Positions 21,740 to 31,700 of a DNA stretch of 64,000 nt are shown here, one piece after another. The position numbers were made by a program, and so were the translations under genes. Position 1 is the stretch's first letter. The number at the start of each line of letters is the position of its first letter. The stretch is taken from the NCBI GenBank assembly GCA_964036155.1, contig OZ038423.1, forward strand, positions 11,981,249 through 12,045,248, in the 5' to 3' direction. Source of the stretch: Diploscapter coronatus (lineage: Eukaryota; Nematoda; Chromadorea; Rhabditida; Rhabditidae). The notes beneath the pieces are model-generated. The model searched no databases and had not been told where the DNA came from. It saw nothing but the letters and a program-made list of their open reading frames with translations.

Positions 21740-23586
21740 ATGGATGAAAAACGGGATATAGCAGCGATGGAAGAGGAGGCAAACAGTTTGAAGAAGTCAG
21801 TTTATCAGCTTGTTAAGCTAGGTCACAGCAGCAAATTGGCTTTAGAGTAGCATTTGTGGGTGTCTCGATTTCAACGATGGCAACTCTGCTTTGTGTCATC
21901 TCAGTCCCTATGATCTACAACTACATGCAACAAATGCAGTCAGTGATGCAATCAGAAGTCGACTACTGCAAGGCAAGGACTGGCAATATTTGGAAGGAAG
22001 TCACCAGGACACAAGTCTGTCTTCTTTCTCTATATTCACTGATCAAATCCAAATTAGGTATTAGCTCAAGTGCCAGGAGCAAGGATTCGACGTCAATCAT
22101 ATGGAGGCTATGGAGCTTCTTCTCTTCCATCGATGGGAGTGGAATCGAATGCCGGCGGCGGGCCGTGTTGTGGATGTGGACAGGCAGCTGCAGGTCCCCC
22201 TGGATTGCCCGATAAGCTTTCACTTTTATGTTCCCCCCTAATTTCACACGTTTTCACGAGCTGACGGCGAAGATGGAATCGACGGTCCGGCGGGACAGGT
22301 TAGTGAATTTCGACATTTCTCAAGTTAAAAATCTCACTTCTTAAGCCTGGAAAAGACGGACCAGATCATGAAGAGCCCCCCAAAGCATCAGAAGCGCATG
22401 AACCGTGCTTCAAGTGTGAAGATGGGCCGCCCGGAGAGGTTAAACTTGGCACATTTGCCACATTTAATATCCATTAATTTTAGCCTGGTAAACCTGGTGA
22501 AAAGGCAAGAACTCTACGTTTTAACTTTAAACATGACCGCTTCTTACTTGATAAAACTCAATGATTTTAGGGTCCGCCTGGCGAGGTAAGTTAAATATTT
22601 TCTAGATTGATTTGTAGTACGAATTCAAAACTAATGTTTGAAGCCTGGTCAAGACGGTGATTTGGGAACTCCCGGAACAAAAGTGAGTCCAAAATTTCAC
22701 TAAAGTCCTAACATTCATAAAAATTCAGGGAGAAGACGGGCCTCCTGGTCCAATTGGTAATTTTAGGCAATTTGCTACAGTAAAAATGCGTTCATTTTAG
22801 GTCCTCCTGGCGAAGTTTTTATCATTATTTTCTATTGAATTGAGAAATTCTATCTTTAGCCGGGCGAACCCGGGAAGAAGGGAGAAGATGATAAGCATTT
22901 TTCCAATTCTATCCAAATTATTCAAGAACTTTAAGCGAGTCAGGAAAGCTGGTCGAGACGGAAGGAGAAGAAGGACCTCCAGGTAGATTATCAATGAATT
23001 TCTTTCAAAATGTCTTCGTTTATAGGTCCTTCTGGCCCACCGGTTTGCGCCTATTCCTACTTGAAATTTAATTCTATTGAGTGAATTCCTAGGGTCCACC
23101 TGGTTTAGATGGCCAGCCTGGTTTGCCCGGAAAAGTAAGATTATTTTACAATAGCTTTTTGCATACAAATTATAATTTTTAGCCTGGCTCTGATGGAGAG
23201 GTATTTTGTCGAAAATCGACAAAAATTTCAACCTGAACGGAGTTTAGAGGAGTTGCTTCAAATGGCTCAAATTTGATGAGTAGAATAATTCTAGACCAAA
23301 TTTGAGTCACGTAGAGCAGGAGTGCACGAAGTCTTGATTTGAAATTTTTCGAAGTCGAAGCCGAAGTTCATGCACCTCTGATTTGGAATAACTCTCCTAA
23401 ACTTCATATTAGCCAAATTTCCTATCTAAAACTTCTTAAAAACAGGCTGGAGATGAAGGAGACAAAGGACAGGATGGTGACCAGGGCAAGCCTGGAGTCG
23501 ATGGGCCCCGAGGACCCGATGGCGAGAAAGGAGGAGAAGGGGGTTGCTCACACTGCCCGCCACCAAGGACGGCACCTGGATACTAG
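21740..23586 (+). CDS. Nematode cuticle collagen with many short exons
   Basis: Structural protein of the cuticle, made by the hypodermis. About 12-14 exons. N-terminus: MDEKRDIAAMEEEANSLKK, then a membrane segment (VAFVGVSISTMATLLCVIS) and the conserved YNYMQQMQSVMQSEVDYCK-like region of the cuticle collagen N domain. A basic RIRRQS-type site precedes the collagen, where a furin-like protease could cut. CCGCG opens the Gly-X-Y part, which continues through interruptions (a non-collagen patch with HEPCFKC; another with KLVETEG) to a Cys-bounded tail, GCSHCPPPRTAPGY-stop (TAG 23584-23586). Most introns fall between or within Gly-X-Y triplets, unlike the few-intron collagens of Caenorhabditis. 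Three introns are non-canonical: AT...AC at 22212-22257, GC...AG at 22505-22570 and AT...AG at 22891-22943. Family very sure; junctions at the AT introns inferred from frame. Confidence 0.88.
23323..23375. repeat. Hairpin repeat, copy 1 (collagen intron)
   Basis: GTGCACGAAG begins and AAGTTCATGCAC ends a 53-bp partly palindromic unit with TTGATTTGAAA and TTTTCGAAGTCGAAG inside. The same unit, inverted, is at 58086-58133 in a BCS1L intron. Confidence 0.7.
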
Positions 23587-24667
23587 ACAGACCAATGAAG
23601 ATCAACTTCATTCACATTCACACTGCCTCTTCAAATTCACTTCCATCCCGGTATCTGTCAAACTCATTTTCTTTGCCAGAACCTGCCAACTCACGGTTAT
23701 TTCCCTCTTATTCTTATCATTATTCGATTTCGCTTATTCTGACATTTCATCTTTTCGAACACTTCTTAATTTCAAAGAATCTCATCCGATGAATTACGCA
23801 ATCGTTCTCTTAGCTCATTTTGACAGCATCTCAAAGATGCACTAGATTGTATTTATTTAGAAGATTTAGATTAATTTGTTCTTTAAGAAATCTACTTAAC
23901 CTACAATTAGATAGTGAGCCAGTTCAGTATTAATGTTTTCTTTAGGAATTTGAAATTTCTCTGATGCGACGAATGACCGAAATAAACTTTTATGCAATAA
24001 GATTGGGAAAATTCTTTAAATCATGAAATGCCTCTGAGCTGGTAGAGCAGGTGAAAAACGGAATACTAATAGTTTACAAATTCAGCTCAACAACTTTCTA
24101 TGCTTAATGTGCGGGGGGCCTCGGCCTGTCTACATAAATTTAGACGGAAAAACTGTAACCGCTTCATCTCCACTTTTAACTAGACTTCTGAGAATTTTTC
24201 GAAGAGCTTCTAACGAATTTTGCGGTAAAATTCATTTACGCTTGATTTCTCTGCTCATTGCTCCTCTTCTAACTCTACTAACATAATGTCGTAAATCTCA
24301 AAATGTATATGATTTTAATGCTTTTATGGGTTTATTTATCTCTAAGCTTCAGGCTATCGGGCGGAAAATTTGAAGAGTAAAAAGTGCAAAAGTTGGAATG
24401 GAGAAGAGTGTAATCTCCACTTCAGCAAACTGCTTCAACTTCTAAAGAAAATCTAATGACTCGCTATTTCTAAATTGGGAAATTAGACAATGAAAAAATC
24501 AACTCTTTGTGTAATTATAGCTCTCTTCCTCTTATGTTTTGTTCTCTGCATTTCGAATAATCATTCAGGACATCACATTCATTGTTTCGACTAACTAATG
24601 ATATGTTGATTTGGCTAACAAGCTTACTAAAGCCTACTACCCACGTCTAACTGTTATTTGACCTCTG
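23587..24667. other. Intergenic between collagen and chemoreceptor
   Basis: AATAAA near 23980 may serve the collagen transcript. A box-A-like sequence (GAGCTGGTAGAGCAGGTG near 24038) lacks a matching tRNA body. An ATG at 24491 opens a short frame with a hydrophobic start that could be the true first exon of the receptor, but I could not prove the join. Confidence 0.45.
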
Positions 24668-27555
24668 ATGTCCTCTTTTCAGGGCAGCCCACAAAGTGGA
24701 GATTTAATATTTATGCTTCCATTCTATGTCTATGACACGATAATCTGCAACCAGAATGTGAGAGTGCTTCTGCTGCTCTTCCTCACACCGGCCGATTCCA
24801 GTCGATTGCCTATGAACCTGTGCGCTTACTTCGAACTTTTCTTCATGATCAATGTTCTAATATTCGGTCTGTTAACTCACAAATCACTGAAGAAGGCCCC
24901 TCTGCTTCACAGCAATCTCAGGAATATCATCAATTTCGCCTATTTCTCGCATTGCGCGAGCATGGTTGCGAGGATTCCTCTCTATCTGTATGAAGCCAAG
25001 TATTTCGAAATCACAAGTAAGTCCTTTCTTTTCTACAGAGTGACAATCAAATACGGGAGACGTTCATTCGGACGTCATATCTCGGACTGCATAGGTCAAT
25101 ACTATCCAAATTTAACGTTTTCGAAATCCTTATGTCAAAACTAGTATGTCTACAAAACTGGAATTCGGATGTTTTATCCGATCGCTACAGTAACTAAGTT
25201 GTAGTATTACCGAATGCGAGTCCTGTAATTTTTTGCTCATTTGAAACGTCATTCGGCAAAATGTTAACGAATTTACTCTTTTCTGCAATTCTTTCTACGG
25301 AAATTGAAAATGTGTGTTGCGGGGGCTTCCTGTATTCCATACAAACTTTTGCTCTACCTTCCTCCTTACTCTCCTCTCAAAAAGTGGACGTATGAATACA
25401 GAAGGGCGTTTGTGTGGGGTCCACCTTTAGTATCACTTATCAAATCTCGATGATTCAGCCTCATCACCAGATGTACTGCTTCTCTGTGCAAGTTTCGTCC
25501 GATTTTTTTCGCTGCTTCACGCAGTTCCTGTGGTCGTAACCTTCACAGCAGGTGCACTCTGCAATTAAATAAACAATCTGCGCTAATCTTACTTTGATTC
25601 CTATGATCTCATTTTTCAGAAAGGGCATTCGCGACATATTACATGAAAGATTATGAGAAGAAAAGTAGACAGTGGATTTCGACAACTCTCATCCTCAGTT
25701 CTCTTTTTATCACATTCATCAGTACCAGTGACATGACCTACTGTAAGTTTTTTTCTACTGGGCTGGGGAATAATTTGGTGCAATGTTTAAAAATTTTCCT
25801 ATTTTTATGATAAGCGGTGAATTCTAAAGAAACATTTCGGATTTATAGATATGTTCTTTCTCTATCCTCCTGTCATGGTTTTCGGCTAATCCATAGCTAT
25901 TTCTTTTTTTTTTTAAGAAATGTGATAATTTTTAACCAAAACTTCTTTATAAACAGCAGGCTGAAATAGTGTAAGAATTTTACTCGAAAATTATTTAATG
26001 AATAAAGAAAGTAAGATAAAAAAGAGACTATTTTTAAATTTACTATACAGCCATGGATGGGGTCTAAATAATCACTTTGTTTTCCTAACGATTTGCTTTA
26101 ATATTCGATGGAAAAATCAACTTTCAAATGTCATACTCAACATGTTGATGCCTTTAATAAATTTTCTTCGTAATCATATGCACAATAGACGAAATGTCCC
26201 GGAAAGATGTGCAATAGGAAACAGCTTGTATGTATATGCAGGCAAAATATCGTGAATTAAAGTTAAGTCATGATAAAGTTATGCAAATTTATTGGGGGCG
26301 AATTCTTGTGCGACACAAATTACTTCCCAACCTGATACAACAATAAATCTCACGTTCTGTCAAATATTCAGTCGCAGCAGACAATGAATTGCGAATGGTG
26401 CTGACAATTTTTCTCATGATTGTTGCCGTCGTCATTAGCTTTGTCCTATTCATATTCCTCTATCGCTACAACATCTACAAGTTATCGATCATATCTGATG
26501 TGAAAAAAGCAGCTGATTTCTACACTCTCAGCATAAAGTTTCAACTTCATGCGAATGTAACTCTTATGAAAGTGAGACTGTTTCAAATCACGCCTTTCAA
26601 AATGAAGAACTTGCAGTTATGGATTCGGACAGCAGCAATCATATCCTTCTGCCTGTCCTTCGTTCTGCTGATTGGCATCGCAATGAGCATTGCGGCCATT
26701 GTCTACAATCTGCGATACGAGACAGCTCTGCTCGGTGCAGTCCTCAATCTCTCAATTCCTATGTAAGTTATTGTGGAACAGTCACTGCGCACTAAAAATA
26801 TTCACTTATGCTAATACGCACCAAATTAATCACTTCATAGAAAAATAACAAAAATTGAATACTAAACTAAATTCCACTACAATTTTGAATAATCTTTATC
26901 ATTATGTTTTTTTTTTCAATCTACCACTAATAATGGAATGATTATAATAAACTCAGACTGGCAACTTTTTCAAGATATGATGAAGGATAGAATAGGGGTT
27001 TGGATAAGTCAAGATATGGGTTAAAGGTAAGATAAGTTCAAGTTGAGTGAGTTTACGGAGTTGGTTAAAAATTTGTAGACAAATCTCAAATATCGCCAAT
27101 TTGAATAACCTTGCTATTCTACTACTGAAAATGAAAAATTTTCGAGTTTGATCAGGAAATAAATATACTCACTTCAATGTGTTTTCTTCAGATTATTAGA
27201 TTCAAAAGGATTTTCGTTAGGAAATGTTTTCAAAAAATTAGTAGTGTAGAATGACATGGTAGGACTATCTTTGGTGCGCAGTGACATACACCCTAAAGTC
27301 ATTAATTAATTTTTCTTTCACAATGTTAACTGATTCAGTTGTGTGAATATCATCTTCCTGACCATATTCTTCACAGTGGAAGAAATGAGGGATGCCTGTT
27401 TCTGGCACATTGCGAGAGTGCTTCGGTTGAACAAGCCTAGAGGCCTTGTTCAAGTGGAGATGAAGAAGAAAACTGCAGAATGGGAAACTGGACTAAAGCT
27501 GCAGTCAAAATCTCATACAGAAGTATATTTTGAACAATTCGCCTCGAAATGGTAG
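24668..27555 (+). CDS. Seven-transmembrane chemoreceptor, nematode SRE-like
   Basis: G protein-coupled receptor expected in chemosensory neurons. Exons about 24668-25017, 25460-25549, 25619-25743, 26374-26571, 26623-26763 and 27338-27555 join in frame. They give hydrophobic helices in order: MLPFYVYDTI, YFELFFMINVLIFGLL, VLLLCASFVRFFSLLHAV, the segment LILSSLFITFIST, VLTIFLMIVAVVISFVLFIFLY, IISFCLSFVLLIGIAMSIAAI and VNIIFLTIFF. After the third helix comes ERAFATYYMKDYEKKSR, which I recognise as the SRE-type ER...DYEK signature. The C-terminal tail is basic and ends FASKW-stop. The start is uncertain: TTTTCAG occurs inside the first codons (24675-24681), so the first exon may lie upstream, perhaps at 24491. 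The last intron is largely a 501-bp MITE. SRE is the best fit; another SR class is possible. Confidence 0.75.
26783..27283. mobile_element. MITE family B, copy 2, occupying most of a receptor intron
   Basis: CACTGCGCACTAAAA at the left and TTTGGTGCGCAGTG at the right are inverted repeats with the same core as 12922-13317. The 501-bp unit fills most of the 574-nt intron. It is AT-rich with no open frame. Confidence 0.75.
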
Positions 27556-27862
27556 AATTCCCCTATCAAAGTAATGTCATATCATTCACTTATCGATCTT
27601 GATGGCGATTATCATTTGTCTTCTCGCAACAAGTGATAACTTAAAGGTTCAAGAATCACTTTCTGATCACTTTTTATGATATCTCAATTCGCATCGTTCG
27701 GGAAAATAGATTGAATTGAATAATTTTTTTTTCAAAAATGCTTCTGCATCTGTTTGAATAGATGAGATGCTCAATAGAAATTGTTTGGTTCATCATTTTG
27801 CGTCTATAAAAGGACCTGTGAAATGAATCACATCGCGTTTCCCTGTCATTCCTCTTCACGAA

Positions 27863-28237
27863 ATGATGAAGCTGATCATTGCTGCTGCAGTTCTGGTTGC
27901 CATTGCCTATGGACAAGTCCAATTCAACAATCGAGATGTGTGTCAAGTCGCCAGAACCACGAGCGGCAATGTCAGTAAGTTACATGACTTCCCTTTTGCA
28001 TTAAACGATTGATTTGCAGTGTGCAGTCGAAGTGTTACCTTCAGAGTGAGCGTCGATGGTCAGTTAACGACAGTGCGTTGCTCTGATCCGAATGCGCAGG
28101 CTGCGGACCGTTGTCCGGGCTGCTGCCAGGCAGCTGCAATTGCCCTCGGCCTGCCTGCCTCTGCTGGCTCTGGATTCGCTTCCACCTCAGGCGGCTCTTC
28201 TCAGTGCGTTTGCTGCATTCAGAAACCAAGATGTTAA
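27863..28237 (+). CDS. Small secreted cysteine-rich protein, unknown function
   Basis: Two exons (27863-27974 and 28020-28237) give 109 residues. MMKLIIAAAVLVAIAYGQ is a clear signal peptide. The mature part has ten cysteines, including CPGCC and CVCC clusters and a C-terminal PRC. Between the two clusters is an Ala/Gly/Ser-rich stretch. The even number of cysteines suggests up to five disulfides. There is no basic-pair processing or obvious toxin, antimicrobial or defensin spacing that I can name. The second in-frame ATG is 3 nt later and equally good. AATAAA at about 28264 is a near poly(A) signal. A complete, expressed-looking gene; its family is not known to me. Confidence 0.75.
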
Positions 28238-28710
28238 TCACCCATTTGACTGTGCAAATTTATCGAGAATAAATGTTCATTTTCCGTCGAAGATTGTAAA
28301 AGAATTGTGTCTGTCTGCCTTTTTCCCTCTGCTTCTCTCGTTTTTTGCCGTCTCCTTTGATTAGTTTCCATCCATCTTCCTTCTGCCATTTTACAACGAG
28401 AGGAATCGGATCATTGTCTCATGAAAATGAAGTGAAATGGATGCACAACTTTCTCCAACTCTCTGCCTTCCTTCCTCCTTCCTTTTCCAGCCACTATCTC
28501 TATCTCTCCTTATTATCTAGGATATCGTAAATCAATCATTTTCTTTCTCGGAATCTTTGCCCTCTGTCACTCTCGAGACGCGTGATTTTTGTCTCTGCCC
28601 TTCCTCTTTTGATCGAGTAATTTTCGACAAACACTTTTCCTTATCAGCACACCCCCTCTCGTTATTCCTATTTCCACTTCGATCTTTTTCTGTTTCAGCT
28701 TCGTTTGGCA

Positions 28711-31700
28711 ATGCTGCCCTGTGCAAGTCGTTCATTCTGTCGACGTAAGTCTCCTCTCTTCATTCAAATCACTGTCTCTTCCACCTCCATTTTCAGGTCT
28801 GCAAGTCTTGCGTAATTCAGCCCTCTCGCTCAACAGACTAGCCTACGCAAGCACGAGTACGGACGCTCAGAATGTCACCAAGGATCCACCAGATATTCAA
28901 GTTTGTGTCTCCAGTTTTCTACCAGAAAAATATATTGTGTGACCTTGCAACACACTTTGAATGAACAACTGTCGCTCAGAGATAAAAACAGAAGGGAAGA
29001 AAATAGAGGGGAAGAAAGCAGAAGGTTACAATTCCAAAGGTCAAATTCGCTTTCTAGAAAAAGGACAATCTTCTTCAAAAACCAGTCTGAAGAAAAGAAT
29101 TTAGGAGTTGCTGAAACTGAACCCTCGCGTGCAGACACAGGCCAATGCTGTACCGAGTGCCTTTACGAAGAAGGAGAAGCATAACTGGAAGAGAAATGAA
29201 GATAAGGGGTGCAATGTAAGCAAAGCCACACTCATTACTATCAGTTATCAGACCCACTCACTAATCGCCAATTCTACAGAGCTGCAGTCTCAAATTGGAC
29301 AATGATTTCCGAGATATCAAGCACACGACGCTCAGTGAAAGAGGGGCCCTAAGAGAGGCGCTCAGATGTCTGAAGTGCGCTGATGCACCCTGTCAGAAGA
29401 GTTGCCCTACGCAGTTGGATATCAAGGCATTCATCACGAACATTTCCAATAAGGCAAGTCCTTCCGCCACCACTCTCTTACAGTCCAATTCCAATTTAGA
29501 ATTACTACGGTGCTGCCCGGCAAATTCTGTCGGACAACCCCCTGGGATTGACTTGTGGAATGATCTGTCCAGTGTCGGATCTGTGCGTGGGATCCTGCAA
29601 TCTCCAGGTTCCCTCTTCTTCTATCCTCAATCAGTTAGTCAATGAGTCGATTGAATCGTGTGCTTGCAGGCCAGCGAGGAAGGCGCGATCAATATTGGCG
29701 GCCTGCAACAATTTGCCTGTGATGTGTTCAAGAAAATGAACGTTCGACAGGTTGTTTCGAAGGAAATTCGAGAAAACAGGAACGAATCGCACAAAGAGAA
29801 AATTGCTTTGTTAGGTAGGTGGATTCGCAGGATTTTCTGTTAACACTGACAATTTGCATCAGTTGCTATCACTGCATTATGCGGCTAACATTATGGCTTC
29901 AATGGGGGAAATTCGTTGACTAGCGACTGTAGTGGTGCGAAGCGAGGGAGACACGCTTTCCAAAGAGCTTAACGAAAAAGTTTGGGGATGGAGCATTTCT
30001 CTGATGCGAGGGCGAGATAGCATTAGGAAAAGAAAACAGTTGTTTCACTCTTTCGCACTCGGTACTGTAATTGTTTTTGTATATCAGCCGTATAGTGCAG
30101 CATGCGTCGCGGCTTGCATTAACACTGCACTTCGATGCTAGCGAAAATCCCATGCGATTTGGAAGTGATATAGAAGGGGAAGAGTTATTCTGCAGGCTGC
30201 GGTCCTGCTTCATTGTCGTGTGCAAGTTTCCTTGCCCGACTCGGCTACACAGACGTAACCATCTACGAGAAGCAAGACTATGTGGGGGGATTGAGCTCTT
30301 CGGAAATTCCTCAATTCCGCTTGCCTTATGATGTGGTGGATTTCGAAATTCAACTGGCAAGGGACATTGGAGTGAAGATCGTCACAGGCAGACAATTGCA
30401 CAAAAATGATATCACGTTGGAGAAGTTGAAGGCAAGAAAATTGAAGATTTGAAAAAGAAGAAGAAATGAATTGCAGAAACAAGGAGTGAAAGCGGCATTC
30501 GTTGGAATTGGAATGCCTGAACCTAAGAAGACGGGAGTGTTTGCAGGGCTGGAAGAGAAGCATGGATTCTTCACGAGCAAGAACTACTTGCCCAAAGTGG
30601 CTGCCGCTAGCAAACCAGGTAAAAACATGGAAAATAGCACAGTGTGAAGAAAAAATCAGGAATGTGCGGATGCAAGAAGACGCCACTGCCGGAGATGAAA
30701 GGACGAGTGATCGTCCTTGGAGCAGGCAAGTGGTTGCTGTGTCAATGAAGAGGGAGAACGAGTGAATTGCAGGAGACACTGCTTTTGACTGTGCGACTTC
30801 TGCATTGCGCTGTGGGGCCAGCAGAGTGACTGTCGTCTTCAGGAAAGGATTCACAGGAATTCGGGCTGTGCCGGAAGAAGTAGAACGAGAAATTGACAAA
30901 AATGGATAAAAGATCGAATTTTTAGATGGAAGCAGCGAAGGAAGAAAAATGTGAATTCCTTCCCTTCAGTCAGCCAAAGACAGTGAATGTGAGGGATGGA
31001 AAGATAGTGTCTGTGGAGTTCGTGAAGACAGAAATGGACGACGAGGGCAACTGGTTTGAGGATCCAGAACAGACCATCACAATCAAGGCCGACTATGTGA
31101 TCTCCGCATTCGGCTCGACTCTGGGAGACAATGAAGTGCTCGATGCACTGGAAGGAGTGAAGATGAACAGATGGGGACAGCCTGAGGTCGATCCACAGAC
31201 GCAGGGGACCAGCTTGGATTGGGTGTTCGCTGGGGGCGACGTGGGTGGAGTGGCGGAGACCACTGTCGAGTCTGTCAATGATGGAAAGGTGGGCATTTTC
31301 TAGAAACTCATCTGATTTTCTAATCTAGATAGCTGCTTGGAATATTCACCGCTACATTCAAAAGTTGCATAACAATGAGGTTGGAGCAGAACCTAAACTG
31401 CCCATGTTCTACACTCCCATCGATGAAGTCGACATTTCTGTGGAAATGTGTGGAGTCAAATTCGAGAATCCGTTTGGATTGGCCTCTGCACCGCCTACCA
31501 CTTCAGGTGCAATGTGCCGAAGAGCCTTTGAACAGGGATGGGGCTTCATTTTGACAAAGACGTATGGACTAGACAAGGTATGTTCCCGCAGTTATGCGAG
31601 TTAGGTTGCAGAGGCATCCTAGCTTAAGTCCTCCCTAGATCTGACAGAATATTTTGCAGGACTTGGTAACCAATGTCTCACCCCGAATTGTGCGAGGCTC

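Noticed and set aside
22111..22260. Canonical GT-AG alternative for the collagen intron (GCAG|GTCCCC...CACGAG)
   Set aside because: Keeps frame but removes GPPGLP and spoils the usual CCGCG...GPPG pattern; donor lacks any AAGT match. Left as the main competing model.
24030..24110. tRNA-like A box (GAGCTGGTAGAGCAGGTG)
   Set aside because: No B box, no acceptor stem pairing and no anticodon arm could be folded from the next 70 nt; likely chance or a decayed SINE.
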